Assembly (NCBI RefSeq): GCF_013364195.1
Contig: NZ_CP054918.1
Coordinates: forward strand, 4,019,001-4,083,000
Direction: 5' to 3'
DNA: 64,000 bases
DNA from: Streptomyces sp. NA04227
Lineage (GTDB): Bacteria; Actinomycetota; Actinomycetes; Streptomycetales; Streptomycetaceae
Part shown: one piece after another, positions 1 through 10,757 of the stretch
Layout of the letters: every line of letters starts with the position of its first letter
Position numbering within the stretch: the stretch's first letter is position 1
Made by a program: the position numbers and the translations under genes
Notes under the pieces: generated by a model
Told to the model about the DNA's origin: nothing
The model's input: the letters and a program-made list of their open reading frames with translations, nothing else
Database searches by the model: none

Positions 1-135
1 GGGATTCCCTAGGGGGAGGTTCAGGGATCGGCGAGGGGTGCGAGGGCTCCTTTCGTGCGGCGCGCCGCCTAGCATCGACAGCGAGGACGACAAGGTGCCG
101 AGGTGCCCCGAGCGGCTGGACGAGAGGCAAGGACG

Positions 136-354
136 ATGGCTGGGCGAGGATTCTTCGCGGGTTTGCCCGGGTGGGTGAAGTGGGTCGCGGTGCCCCTGCT
201 GGCCCTGGTCGTCTTCGGCGGTGTGCTGGGCGGCATCCTCTCCTTCCTGTTCGGACTGCTGTTCAAGGTGCTGCTCCTGGTGGCCCTGGTGGCGGGCCTG
301 ATCTACGTCGTACGGAAGGTCACCCGCTCCGGGGCGGGGCGCGGGGACTTGTAG
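136..354 (+). CDS. Small membrane protein, DUF5326-like
   Basis: A 72-residue protein that is mostly one or two hydrophobic stretches (about residues 12-55: WVKWVAVPLLALVVF, then FLFGLLFKVLLLVALVAGLIYVV), ending in a basic tail. The pattern MAGRxFFxGLPxWVKW followed by two membrane segments matches the short actinobacterial family I know as DUF5326; its function is unknown. The ATG at 136 is chosen because GAGAGG lies 8 bases upstream; an earlier in-frame ATG at 103 has no comparable site. It is followed by 344 bases without a gene and then ssgR on the same strand. Confidence 0.75.
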   Translation: MAGRGFFAGLPGWVKWVAVPLLALVVFGGVLGGILSFLFGLLFKVLLLVALVAGLIYVVRKVTRSGAGRGDL

Positions 355-698
355 GCGCGCTACGGCGCGCGAGGCGCAGGGCGGGGCGGTGCGGGGCGGG
401 GGCCCGTGCCGCCCCGCGGCCTTGGTGGGTAGTGCGGGTCAACGGGGCGTACGGGCAAGGGCGTTGCGAGGCCGGGCCGGGCGGTGTCCGGTGCTGTCGG
501 TCCGGCCGGGGGCGGGAGAGCGTGTTCGGGCGCCTGTAGCAGGCGTTCCCTCGCCAGGGGGAAGTTTTTCCACAGGCGGCCGGTGGTCAACGGTCAGCCG
601 TTAAAGTCCAGAACTCCCAGCACAGGGCGAGGCCACGGGCCGAGCCCCTCCCGTTTTCCTCTCCGACCCCCTCCGGAGCCCCACCTTCGGGAGTCACC
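355..698. other. Gene-free stretch before ssgR
   Basis: GC-rich sequence with no ORF of convincing codon usage. It holds a DnaA-box-like TTTTCCACA at 566-574 that departs from the Streptomyces consensus at its third base, and the GGGAG Shine-Dalgarno of ssgR at 689-693. The ssgR promoter presumably lies here, but I see no clear -10/-35 pair. Confidence 0.5.
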
Positions 699-1532
699 TT
701 GGCCAGGACCGACGCAGGCCCCGCGAAGTCCCCGCCCGCCCAGCCGACCGCCGCCCGCCGCCCGTCCGCCGGACCTCCGCCCGGCGCCCCGACCCTCATC
801 TCCTCGGTGCAGCGCGCGATGCGTCTGCTCGAAAGCGCGGCCCTGCACCGGGACGGCGCCCCCGCCAAACAGCTCGCGCGGGAGGCCGGGCTCGCCCTGC
901 CCACCGCGTACCACCTGCTGCGGACCCTGGTGCACGAGGGATATCTCCGGCGCGAGCAGGGGGTGTTCGTCCTCGGCTCGGCCGCCGAGCGACTGAGCAG
1001 TGGCGCGGCGGCGCACAACCGTCGCGCCAAGATCGACGAGACCCTGCACACCTGTAGTGAACTCCTCGGTGTTCCGCTCTACTTCGCGGTCTACCAGGAG
1101 GGCGAGATCGAGGTGGTCACGGTCGCGGACCGGGCCGCCTACCCGGCCGTGGAGGAGTGGGCGGACTTCCGGGCCACGGCGCACGCCCACGCGATCGGCC
1201 AGTGTCTGCTCTCCCAGCTCGACCCGCAGGCCCGCCGCGAACACCTGACGCGTCACCCCGTACGCCCGCTGACGCCCTACACGGTGCGTGACGGGCGGGA
1301 GTTGTTGGCGCGACTCGAAAGAGTGCCGCGCATGCAACCGGTGACGGAGCGTCAAGAATACGCACTCGGAACGGTTTGCGCCGCGGTCCCCATCACAGCG
1401 GGCACCACGGCCGCCGCCGTGGCCCTCTCCCTCCCCGCTCACCAGGCACGACGCCTGTTGCCCGTGGCGCACAGACTCCAGGCCGAGATCAGTCGAGTGG
1501 TGGGTTCACTGGCGTTCTCTATCAGCATCTGA
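699..1532 (+). CDS. ssgR: IclR-family activator of ssgA (SsgR)
   Basis: A 277-residue IclR-family regulator. A Pro/Ala-rich N-terminus (about 1-30) precedes a winged helix-turn-helix (about 36-100, with AKQLAREAGLALPTAYHLLRTL as its core) and an IclR effector domain (about 110-270). It lies directly upstream of ssgA in the same direction, the arrangement of the sporulation pair ssgR-ssgA in Streptomyces, where SsgR is known to activate ssgA during development. The start is TTG at 699 with GGGAG at 689-693; no ATG or GTG lies close by. The name rests on the family plus the ssgA neighbour. Confidence 0.88.
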   Translation: MARTDAGPAKSPPAQPTAARRPSAGPPPGAPTLISSVQRAMRLLESAALHRDGAPAKQLAREAGLALPTAYHLLRTLVHEGYLRREQGVFVLGSAAERLSSGAAAHNRRAKIDETLHTCSELLGVPLYFAVYQEGEIEVVTVADRAAYPAVEEWADFRATAHAHAIGQCLLSQLDPQARREHLTRHPVRPLTPYTVRDGRELLARLERVPRMQPVTERQEYALGTVCAAVPITAGTTAAAVALSLPAHQARRLLPVAHRLQAEISRVVGSLAFSISI

Positions 1533-1671
1533 AAACTCACTCCTTGTGATCTCTCGTATACGTAGAGCAAGATTCTCTTCAGTCGGACAGAGTGCGGATC
1601 ACGGCGTGAGCCAGGACCGCGTTCTGGCTCCGGCGTCCGGACACGACGGCACACGACGCGACGGGGTAGGC

Positions 1672-2109
1672 ATGCGCGAGTCGGTACAAGCAGAGGTCAT
1701 GATGAGCTTCCTCGTGTCGGAGGAGCTCTCGTTCCGCATTCCGGTGGAACTGCGGTACGAGACCGCCGACCCCTATGCGGTACGGCTGACCTTTCACTTG
1801 CCCGGGGACGCACCCGTCACCTGGGCCTTCGGCAGGGAACTGCTGATCGACGGAGTGGGCGGACCGTGCGGCGACGGAGACGTACGCATCGCACCCGCCG
1901 ACTCCGAACAGCTCCACGAGGTGCTGATCAAACTCCAAGTGGGCAGCGACCAGGCGGTGTTCAGGGCCTCCGTGGCCCCGCTGGTCGCCTTCCTGGACCG
2001 CACCGACAAGCTGGTCCCGCTCGGCCAGGAGCGCGCCCTCGCGGACTTCGACGCCCACCTCGACGAGGCGCTGGACCGCATCCTCACCGAGGAACAGAGC
2101 GCGGGCTGA
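1672..2109 (+). CDS. ssgA: SsgA sporulation-specific cell division activator
   Basis: A 145-residue SsgA-like protein. The N-terminus MRESVQAEVMMSFLVSEELS and the later segments FHLPGDAPVTWAFGREL and VAFLDRTDKLVPLGQE are, as I recall them, hallmarks of SsgA itself rather than the other SsgA-like paralogues. SsgA promotes septum placement and wall remodelling during sporulation by helping localise SsgB and then FtsZ. The ATG at 1672 gives the family length; the reading frame extends further upstream but with atypical codons. The 139-base gap after ssgR carries its own promoter region. A strong hairpin at 2181-2205 follows the gene. Confidence 0.95.
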   Translation: MRESVQAEVMMSFLVSEELSFRIPVELRYETADPYAVRLTFHLPGDAPVTWAFGRELLIDGVGGPCGDGDVRIAPADSEQLHEVLIKLQVGSDQAVFRASVAPLVAFLDRTDKLVPLGQERALADFDAHLDEALDRILTEEQSAG

Positions 2110-2180
2110 CACGGTCGCCGAGCGTTGCCGTAACGCTTCAGCTCTGCGCAAAGGAAGCGTCCCGTGCCGCCGAAGCCGTA

Positions 2181-2205
2181 CCGGAGGGCGAACACCGCCC
2201 TCCGG
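2181..2205. terminator. Bidirectional hairpin between ssgA and the YibE/F gene
   Basis: A perfect 10-bp inverted repeat (CCGGAGGGCG at 2181-2190 and CGCCCTCCGG at 2196-2205) with a 5-base loop. It sits in the short convergent gap between ssgA and the minus-strand YibE/F gene. There is no U-tract, as is usual for actinobacterial terminators. Confidence 0.7.
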
Positions 2206-2218
2206 CTCGGCGGCCGGT

Positions 2219-3751
2219 TCAGCGTTTGCGGCGCCGCCCGCGCCCGCCGCGCAGGGCCGCCCGGCCCGGACCGGCGCTCGCGCCCGTGCCGCTCGCGCCA
2301 CCGCCGCCCGTACCGTCGCCGGTCGGGCCGCCCGCCGTGGCGCCGGCCGCGACGGGCGCCTCGCCGGGCTTGTCGGCCGAGACGACCAGCGCCGCGAGCG
2401 CCGTGGTCATCGGTACGGAGGCGACGAGCCCGATCGAGCCGATCAGGGTCCGCACGATCTCCTCCGCGACCAGCTCACTGTTGGCCACCGTGCCCACGCT
2501 GGACTGGGCGATGGAGAACAGCAGCAGCAAGGGCAACGCGGCGCCCGCGTAGGCAAGGACGAGGGTGTTGACCACCGAGGCGATGTGGTCGCGGCCGATG
2601 CGGATCGCCGCCCGGTACAGGCCGCGCCGCCCCATGCCCGGGTCGGCCTGGTGCAGTTCCCAGACCGCCGAGGTCTGGGTGACCGTCACATCGTCGAGCA
2701 CACCCAGCGAACCGATGATGACCCCGGCGAGCAGCAGGCCGCTCATGTCCAGGTCGGGGTACAGGCCGTGGATCAGGCCCGTGTTGTCGTCGGTGTTGCC
2801 GGTCAGCGCCGCCCAGTCGATGAACAGCGAGCCGAGCAGACCGATGAGCAGCAGCGAGGCGAGCGTGCCGAGCACCGCGACCGAGGTTCTGGCCGTGAAC
2901 CCGTGGCACAGATACAGCGCCACCAGCATGATCGCGCTGGCCCCGACCACCGCCACCACCAGCGGATTCGAGCCCTGCAGAATCGCCGGGAGGATGAACA
3001 CGGTGAGCACCAGGAAGCTCACGGCCAGCGCGACCAGCGCCATCACCCCGCGCATCCGCCCCACGACCACCACCACGAGCGCGAACAGACCCGCGAGCAC
3101 CACCAGCGGCAGCTTGCGGTTCACATCGGTGACGGAGTACTGGAGTTCGCGCGGCGCGTCCGGCGCGTAGGCGACGACCACCTTCTGGCCCTCGTGCAAC
3201 TGCCGTGGCGAGTCCGGCTGGACGATCTCGGTGAAGGTGCGGCCCTTGTCCTTGCCGCTGGTCACCTTGACGGTCGCCTTGCTACAGGTGCCCTTGGCCC
3301 GCTGCTCGGCCGAGTTGCCCTCGGCGGTCGAGGTGTCGCCGTTGGGGGGTGTGGCCGAGGGGTTCACCGAGGAGCACGGGAGCTTGTCGAGCCGGGTCAC
3401 CTCCGCCGACTGCGTCTGCCGGTCGAAGCCGACCCCGGTGCGCTTGTGGTCGGGGGTGTCACCGGGCCACAGCACGGCCAGGCCCACAACGACCGCCGCC
3501 GCGAAGGGAATCACCACCGCGGCGATGATCCGGCGCAGATGCCGGGAGACCGGCGCCGCCGGACCGTGGCTGTGCGTATGACCGTGCCCGTCGCCCCCGT
3601 GCCCGGCCGGACCACCGCCGTGACCACCGCCGCCACCGCCACCGCCCGCGCCGCCCCCGCCGTGTCCGCTGCCCGGCCCGTCGTGGCCGCCGTGACCGTG
3701 GCCGGGCGGCGGTCCGGAAGGCGGATTCGGGGGCTGCTGCATCGTCGTCAC
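2219..3751 (-). CDS. YibE/F-family multi-pass membrane protein
   Basis: A 510-residue membrane protein. The N-terminal 60-70 residues are extremely rich in His, Gly and Pro (HGHGGHDGPGSGHGG... HGHTHSHG), then come one membrane helix, an exposed domain of about 130 residues, and at least seven helices with the YibE/F signature GVLDDVTVTQ. The transport role of the family is not established. The His-rich cytoplasmic tail could bind divalent metal (inference). I take GTG at 3751 as the start; ATG at 3742 is equally possible and neither has a strong ribosome site. It is transcribed away from thiC. Confidence 0.85.
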   Translation of the reverse strand: MTTMQQPPNPPSGPPPGHGHGGHDGPGSGHGGGGAGGGGGGGGHGGGPAGHGGDGHGHTHSHGPAAPVSRHLRRIIAAVVIPFAAAVVVGLAVLWPGDTPDHKRTGVGFDRQTQSAEVTRLDKLPCSSVNPSATPPNGDTSTAEGNSAEQRAKGTCSKATVKVTSGKDKGRTFTEIVQPDSPRQLHEGQKVVVAYAPDAPRELQYSVTDVNRKLPLVVLAGLFALVVVVVGRMRGVMALVALAVSFLVLTVFILPAILQGSNPLVVAVVGASAIMLVALYLCHGFTARTSVAVLGTLASLLLIGLLGSLFIDWAALTGNTDDNTGLIHGLYPDLDMSGLLLAGVIIGSLGVLDDVTVTQTSAVWELHQADPGMGRRGLYRAAIRIGRDHIASVVNTLVLAYAGAALPLLLLFSIAQSSVGTVANSELVAEEIVRTLIGSIGLVASVPMTTALAALVVSADKPGEAPVAAGATAGGPTGDGTGGGGASGTGASAGPGRAALRGGRGRRRKR

Positions 3752-3833
3752 CGGCCGATCATCGCAAGAACGCCATGGGCCCACTGTTCAGCACGCCCGC
3801 CATGACGCTAGCGTGGAGGCACCTTTGCACAAC

Positions 3834-5760
<1,927 letters not shown>

Positions 5761-5765
5761 GTGAG

Positions 5766-5805
5766 CTGATCGGTCTGATCGGTCTGATCGGTCTGAGCGG
5801 ACTGA
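5766..5805. repeat. Short tandem repeat after thiC
   Basis: Immediately after the thiC stop, the 9-base unit CTGATCGGT occurs three times in tandem, then once in degenerate form (CTGAGCGGA CTGATCGGA). It is outside any gene and just before the terminator. Confidence 0.7.
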
Positions 5806-5822
5806 TCGGACCGAGGTCCAGG

Positions 5823-5865
5823 AAGGCGTCGTCCCAGAGGCTTTGGCCTGCTGGGACGACGCCTT
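5823..5865. terminator. Terminator between thiC and the secreted protein gene
   Basis: A perfect 15-bp stem (AAGGCGTCGTCCCAG at 5823-5837, complement at 5851-5865) with a 13-base loop. The A-rich and T-rich stem ends provide a short U-run in both directions, so it can serve both convergent genes. Confidence 0.9.
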
Positions 5866-5907
5866 TGCCCGTACTCGGTGAACTCCCGGACGGGCAGGGG
5901 CCCGTCG

Positions 5908-6654
5908 TCAGTGGTTCACGGTGACCGTGCGGGTCAGAGCGCGGTCGTCGTGCTTCGGGAGGACGACGCCCTCGGCGGTCACGCGGTCGCCCTTCTCGAT
6001 CTTCGGGGCGTCGGTGCGCGGGCCGACGATCCACTTCAGGTCGGGTCCGGCGAGGGTGAACACAGTGACCTCGTGGCCGCGGATCTTCTCCGTACGGACG
6101 TCGGTGACCTTGCCCTTCGCCTTCACGTGCTTGAGGTTGCCCGGGTGCTTCGGGGGCTTGCAGTGCGCCGGAAGCGCGGGGCGCGCGTGCTCACCTTCCG
6201 CGCCGGCGGGGAGCGCGGGCTTGGTCCGCTCAGCCCTCTTCGCGTCCGTCCCCGTCTCGTCCGTCCCCACCTTCAACTCCGGCTTGGTGAGGCCTTTCCC
6301 AAGGTTCGCCCCGAGGCCCTTCCCGAGGCCCTTCCCGAGGCCCTTCCCGAGGTCCGTCCCGAGGATCTCCCCGAGGTCCTTCTCGGCGTCCTTCACGACG
6401 TCCTTGGGGTGGACGCGCTTGACGATCTTGCACCCGCCGGGGTGCTTGCCCTGCGGTTCGGCCGGAGTGGCCGCCGAACCGGGAGCCGTGGAGTCCGTGC
6501 CCGTGCCCGTGCCCGCGTCCGAGGCCTGTGCCGCGCCGCCGAGTGCGAGCAGACAGGCCACGGTCACGCCGGTCAGGGCGGTCGCCCGGCGGAGGTTGCT
6601 GATACGGCTGATGCCGCTGGTACGGCTGAAGCTGCTGGTACGGCTGGTACGCAT
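5908..6654 (-). CDS. Secreted protein with KGLG repeats and an OB-like C-terminus
   Basis: A 248-residue exported protein of unknown function. It has a basic, Ser-rich N-terminus, a hydrophobic segment and an AQA signal-peptidase site near residue 45. A 12-bp tandem repeat encodes GKGLGKGLGKGLG (about residues 95-120) in the middle. The C-terminal 70 residues (VTDVRTEKIRGHEVTVFTL ... KGDRVTAEGVVLPK) resemble small OB-fold domains of the DUF5666 type; that similarity is my inference. ATG at 6654 is preferred because AAGGA lies just upstream; an earlier ATG at 6690 has no such site. Confidence 0.7.
   Translation of the reverse strand: MRTSRTSSFSRTSGISRISNLRRATALTGVTVACLLALGGAAQASDAGTGTGTDSTAPGSAATPAEPQGKHPGGCKIVKRVHPKDVVKDAEKDLGEILGTDLGKGLGKGLGKGLGANLGKGLTKPELKVGTDETGTDAKRAERTKPALPAGAEGEHARPALPAHCKPPKHPGNLKHVKAKGKVTDVRTEKIRGHEVTVFTLAGPDLKWIVGPRTDAPKIEKGDRVTAEGVVLPKHDDRALTRTVTVNH
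6307..6360. repeat. 12-bp coding tandem repeat
   Basis: The unit CCCTTCCCGAGG is repeated three to four times with few changes. On the minus strand it encodes the KGLG/GKGL repeats of the secreted protein at 5908-6654. It is likely to vary in copy number. Confidence 0.75.
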
Positions 6655-6798
6655 GAGATTCCTTCTCGTCGATCCCTCTCGTCGAGCCACGAGGGGGAAG
6701 CCGTCGGTCGCGCCGCCGCGTCGCGGGGTGCGCGCTACCGGAAACGTAGGAACCGACGATGAGGAGGAACTGTGAGCCGGATCAGAATTCCTTAATCC

Positions 6799-7923
6799 TT
6801 ACGGGGAGTTGGCGTCCCCGAGGGCGCCTCGGCGGCCGGGCGCTGTGCCGTCCCGACCGGCACCCGCGCCGGAGTCGGCGGCCGTACCGGACCCCGCCGC
6901 ACCGGATCCGCTCGTACCGGACGCCGCTCGAGAGCCGCCGAAGTCGGGGCTGCTGTAGTGCGGGCTGGAGTACCGGGGCCGGTTCGGGCCGCGGTCACCG
7001 TCGTTGGGGCTGCTGAAGCCCGGCCGGTGGTAGCCGAGTTGAGGCATCCGCTGGCCCGGCTCGGAGGGGTGCGGGACGGGGGTTCCCGCGGTGGCGGGGC
7101 GGGCCAGGGCCTCGGCCAGAAAGGGACGGATACCGCGTTCGGTGAGGGCGTCCAGCCAGTCCTGACGGGCACGTTCGACCTCGGCCAGCTTGGCGCGTTC
7201 CGCACGGGCGGCGGGCATCGAGGCGGCGGAGTTGCGCAGTGCGGTGAGCAGCAGCCCGGTGGCGGCGATCAGGATCGCGAGGGCGGTCAGCACGGCGAAG
7301 GCCCAGCCGGTGGCGACCATCGTCGTGGCGAAGGCCGTCCCCGGACTCACCGCCCTGAGCAGATAGCCGACCAGCAGGAATATCACCGCCGCGGCCCCGG
7401 CGAGCATGGGCGCGAGGACGGCGATCACCGCGAACACGCCCGCACTCGCCCCCTCCACCACCTCGACGGCACCGGCCGCCAGGTTTCCGGTGGCGTCGAT
7501 GCCCTGCACCGACTCCGGCGCAGAGCCGTCCCGCGAACCGTTTCCTCTACTGCCGCCGCTCGCGCTTCCGGCGCTTTCGCCGCTCAAACCGGTCGTCGTG
7601 CCGCTACCGGAATCGGCTTCCTCGCCAAGGCCGTTGGCGGCGCCGGAGGGTCCGGTCCCGACCGTGGCGGACGCGGCAGAGCCGAGCGGCGCGGGGTTCC
7701 GCAGTTCCGCACGGGTCCGTACGTATCTCTCGTACTCCGTGGCCGCGGCAGCGGTGATCAGCGCGGTGGCACTCAGCGCCATGGTGCGCAACTGCTCCGA
7801 GTTCAGGCGCCGTTCGGTGGCGGCGGTCGCACCCGGCTCGTTCGAAGCGGAGTGCAGCGCCTCGTCGAGGGCCCGCTCGTAGGCGAGCCGGTCCTCGTTC
7901 ATCAGGTGCTGCGGAACACTGTT
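6799..7923 (-). CDS. Two-helix membrane protein with a disordered tail
   Basis: A 374-residue protein I cannot assign. The N-terminal half starts MNSVPQHLMNEDRLAYERALDEAL and contains a helical segment (LRTMALSATALITAAAATEYERYVRTR). Two membrane helices follow (about 185-260, around VFAVIAVLAPMLAGAAAVIFLLVGYLLRA and GWAFAVLTALAILIAATGLLLTAL). An amphipathic helix and about 110 residues rich in Pro, Ser and Gly form a probably disordered cytoplasmic tail. ATG at 7923 has GGGGGA 7 bases upstream. It diverges from the gene at 8198. Confidence 0.65.
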   Translation of the reverse strand, partial: NSVPQHLMNEDRLAYERALDEALHSASNEPGATAATERRLNSEQLRTMALSATALITAAAATEYERYVRTRAELRNPAPLGSAASATVGTGPSGAANGLGEEADSGSGTTTGLSGESAGSASGGSRGNGSRDGSAPESVQGIDATGNLAAGAVEVVEGASAGVFAVIAVLAPMLAGAAAVIFLLVGYLLRAVSPGTAFATTMVATGWAFAVLTALAILIAATGLLLTALRNSAASMPAARAERAKLAEVERARQDWLDALTERGIRPFLAEALARPATAGTPVPHPSEPGQRMPQLGYHRPGFSSPNDGDRGPNRPRYSSPHYSSPDFGGSRAASGTSGSGAAGSGTAADSGAGAGRDGTAPGRRGALGDANSP

Positions 7924-8197
7924 CATGTGCATCCCCCGATGCTCCGTAGGGCGTGTGGCCCGCACGGATTGCGGGCCGAGGGCAGAAACGGAGGGGAGCC
8001 TGCTACGGATACGCCGATGGTAGAGGGGTCACCGCTCAAGGTGACAGAGGATTACGCGAATTCGGTTGGACCGGTCCCGGGTGTGGTAGCACTGCGTACC
8101 CGGTATGGGCAGTGATTCGGGCCGGGTGCGTCCAGGTGTTCGGGCGCCTCGCGCCGCGCCTGACGGGTTGTCAGTGGGCGTCATTACGCTCGGCGGC

Positions 8198-8749
8198 ATG
8201 ACCTACATCTTCGACGTGTTCACCGAGCCCCGCGACGGATCCAGGCTGTCCGGGAACGTGGAGTACCGGGATCGCGACAACTACGGCTTCTCGCAAGGCC
8301 CCGTGTTCGGCCTGCAACTGCTCATGGACGCCTGGCGGGAGGGCGGCGACTTCGGCGCCGGGGCCGTGTCCGAGGCGACGAAGGCCGAGTTCACCGAGCT
8401 CTTCGAGATCTTCCTGGGCCGCCAGATACGCGTCGACGAGGAGGGCTACCTGCTGAAGGAGGGCTCCACCGAGGTACGCATACCCCGCGTCAAGGCCGAG
8501 GACTTCCACAAGGGCGAACTCGGCAGGAGCAGGGGCTACTCCGACGGCGTCCATTACGTCACGCTCGTGCCCCGACCCGAGGAGTTCGCCCGCCGGACCG
8601 CGGAGATCATCGTGTCCTGGGAGATCGAGGAGGACGACAGCGGGTCCGCCGATTTCACCTTGGAGGTGAGCGACCCCCGCTACCTGGAGCACTTCAGCAA
8701 GAGCGCGTACTTCCAGACGGCGTTCACGGGGCATCTGCCGAGGCGGTAG
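8198..8749 (+). CDS. Hypothetical protein, soluble
   Basis: A 183-residue acidic protein, MTYIFDVFTEPRDGSRLSGNVEYRDRDNYGFSQG..., that I do not recognise. It has no signal peptide or membrane segment. Codon usage is typical of the genome, so it is very probably real. The ATG at 8198 is chosen because the upstream extension has poor codon usage. It lies divergently from the two-helix membrane protein (274-base gap, with GTCACC/GGTGAC at 8028-8045 as a possible operator) and convergently with the phosphoesterase gene. Confidence 0.6.
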   Translation: MTYIFDVFTEPRDGSRLSGNVEYRDRDNYGFSQGPVFGLQLLMDAWREGGDFGAGAVSEATKAEFTELFEIFLGRQIRVDEEGYLLKEGSTEVRIPRVKAEDFHKGELGRSRGYSDGVHYVTLVPRPEEFARRTAEIIVSWEIEEDDSGSADFTLEVSDPRYLEHFSKSAYFQTAFTGHLPRR

Positions 8750-8853
8750 GGACGGCGGCCGGTGCGCGCTCTGTAGTGGGGGGCCTCAGATTGTGGCAGT
8801 GGCCGTCCCCGCTCGTGCACGAGGCGCCACTTCAACTCATCGGCTCAGGGGCT

Positions 8854-8895
8854 CAGTTCATGGACCCGGGGTCCCAGTTCGTGGACCCGGCGCCT
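8854..8895. repeat. 21-bp tandem repeat at the 3' end of the phosphoesterase gene
   Basis: Two near-identical 21-bp units (CAGTTCATGGACCCGGGGTCC at 8854-8874 and a copy with four changes at 8875-8895), then the first bases of a third. The repeat abuts the stop codon of the minus-strand phosphoesterase gene; a unit of seven codons suggests replication slippage at the gene end. Confidence 0.6.
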
Positions 8896-10757
8896 CAGTT
8901 CGCCAGCGGCAGGCGGCGGACCAGGAGTTTCCCGGCCATGGTGATACCGCCGTCCATCGCGATCGCCAGCCCGTCGGCATAGATGTGCGGTCCCTCGACG
9001 GCCGGGCCCTCGCCGTCTTCGCCGTCCTCCGAACCGACCTCACCGAGCAGATACGGGATCGGGCTGTGGCCGTGGACGACACGGGAACCGCCGTACGTCT
9101 CCAGGAGTTCGCGCACCGCAGCGGCGCCGCCCTCGTCGCGGAAGGCGAAGCGCTTGGTGAACTTGCGGAACAGGTCCCAGGTCTCGTCCGCGTCGTTGCG
9201 GGTCAGCGCCTCGCGGACGTTGTCGTTGACCTCCTCGATGGAGGCGCCGAAGTCCAGGTACGCGGTGGTGTCGGAGTGCAGCAGCAGATGCCCGTCCTCC
9301 TCCTCCATCGCGTCCAGGCGGGACATCCACTGGATGTGGTGGTCCTGGAGCCGCTCCATGTCGGTCTTCTGGCCGCCGTTCAGCAGCCAGGCCGCCTGGA
9401 AAGTGGCCGTGCCCGCACCGGAGTTGACCGGGGTGTCGCCGAAGCGCTTGGCACCGATGAGCAGCAGCTCGTGGTTGCCCAGGAGCGCCTTGCAGTAGCC
9501 ACCCGCCGCCGCGGCCTGCGCCGACAGCCGCATCACCAGGTCGATCACGCCGATGCCGTCCGGGCCGCGGTCGGTGAAGTCGCCGAGGAACCACAGCCGG
9601 GTGTTGCCCGCCGACCAGTTGCCCTCGGCGTCGATCAGCCCCTGCTCGGCGAGCGCGGCGACGAGTTCGTCGTAGTAGCCGTGCACATCGCCGACCACAT
9701 AGAGCGGGCCGAGCCCGTCCTGCTCCTGCGGGGCGGGCGCGGGCTGGTTGACGACCGAAACCTGAAGTGTGTCGCCCCGGTTGATGACCGGCAGGTCGCG
9801 TTGGGTGGGGCTGTAGCCGTCGAGGTCGCCGGCGCCGCCCGGCGCGGGGTCCGCGGCGCCTTCACGGGGTTCACCGATGCTCGCGGCGGGGCGTTGCGCG
9901 GGGACGGACGACGGGGCGGGAGGGACGGGGGAAGCAGGGACTGCGGATCCTGGGATCGCCGATCCTTGGTTCGCCGACCCCGGGATCGCCTGGCCGCGCG
10001 CCTGTTGGCCGTGTGCCGATTGGCTGGGGGGCGTCTGCCCGGGGAGTGCCTGTACGGGGGCTGCCTGCCCCGGGACGGTCTGGCCGGGGGCCGCCGGGCG
10101 AGGGGCTGCAGAGGCTGGGTTCGCCGATCCGGGGTTCGCTGATCCTGGGATCGCGAGTCCCTGGTTTGTGGGCCCCCCGGTGGTAATCCTCCCCAAATAC
10201 GCGGGAGTTGATACGTCGAGGGCCGCCCCGGAACCCGGGTGGTCCCGCCGTTCCACCTTCCGAAGCCGCCGCGTCTGCTGCGTCTCGTGAGCCTGCTGGG
10301 CCTGCCGGTCTTGCTGGACCTGCCGGTCCTGCGGGACCTGTCGATCCTGCGGGACCTGCCGTTCCTGCTGAGCCTGCCGTTCCCGCTGAACCTGTCGGTC
10401 CCGCGTGGCCTGTTGGCCCTGCTCGGGCGCCCGCACTCGCGGGATCTGCTGGGCCTGCTCGTTCAGCTCGTTCCGTTCGACCAACCCGGCCCGCCGCGCC
10501 TCGTCCCGAGGCGCCTGCTGCACCCGCGGCGCCTGCGCGTTCTGAGGGACCTGCGGGGCCCTCTGCGCCTGCGAGTCCTGCACCGGCTGCTGTTGAGGGG
10601 CTTGAGGGGCTTGAGGGGCTTGTGGCGCGTGCGGAGCTTGGGAGGCCTGAGAGGCGTCCTGCGCGTGCGGGCCGGTCTCGTGGACGTACGCGGGGACGCG
10701 GAAGTCACGCAGTGTCGCTGTGCGGACCACGGGTCCCTGACCGGCCCCCTGAGTCAT
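8895..10757 (-). CDS. Calcineurin-like metallophosphoesterase with a long repetitive N-terminus
   Basis: A 620-residue protein. The C-terminal ~280 residues carry all metallophosphoesterase motifs: GDVHG (about 354), GDFTDRG, GNHE (about 426) and VHGHSP (about 560), with metal-binding Asp, Asn and His residues intact. This is the layout of the PPP-like/ApaH group, so it may act on phosphoproteins or dinucleotide polyphosphates. The N-terminal ~330 residues are low complexity: Gln/Ala/Pro repeats (QAPHAPQAPQ), Gln/Arg repeats (QERQVPQDRQV) and GSANPGSA-type repeats. There is no signal peptide. ATG at 10757 has GGAGG 7 bases upstream. Confidence 0.85.
   Translation of the reverse strand: MTQGAGQGPVVRTATLRDFRVPAYVHETGPHAQDASQASQAPHAPQAPQAPQAPQQQPVQDSQAQRAPQVPQNAQAPRVQQAPRDEARRAGLVERNELNEQAQQIPRVRAPEQGQQATRDRQVQRERQAQQERQVPQDRQVPQDRQVQQDRQAQQAHETQQTRRLRKVERRDHPGSGAALDVSTPAYLGRITTGGPTNQGLAIPGSANPGSANPASAAPRPAAPGQTVPGQAAPVQALPGQTPPSQSAHGQQARGQAIPGSANQGSAIPGSAVPASPVPPAPSSVPAQRPAASIGEPREGAADPAPGGAGDLDGYSPTQRDLPVINRGDTLQVSVVNQPAPAPQEQDGLGPLYVVGDVHGYYDELVAALAEQGLIDAEGNWSAGNTRLWFLGDFTDRGPDGIGVIDLVMRLSAQAAAAGGYCKALLGNHELLLIGAKRFGDTPVNSGAGTATFQAAWLLNGGQKTDMERLQDHHIQWMSRLDAMEEEDGHLLLHSDTTAYLDFGASIEEVNDNVREALTRNDADETWDLFRKFTKRFAFRDEGGAAAVRELLETYGGSRVVHGHSPIPYLLGEVGSEDGEDGEGPAVEGPHIYADGLAIAMDGGITMAGKLLVRRLPLAN
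9945..10640. repeat. Low-complexity coding repeats
   Basis: Several different short coding repeats lie side by side within the phosphoesterase gene: about 9950-10160 (GGATCC/TTCGCCGATCC-type units encoding PGSANPGSA), and about 10290-10430 and 10590-10640 (units around CCTGCTGGACCTGCCG and GAGGGGCTT encoding Gln/Pro/Arg repeats). Confidence 0.7.

Noticed and set aside
566..574. DnaA box TTTTCCACA (also at 12453-12461)
   Set aside because: The third base is off the Streptomyces consensus and both copies are isolated, unlike the two clusters reported.
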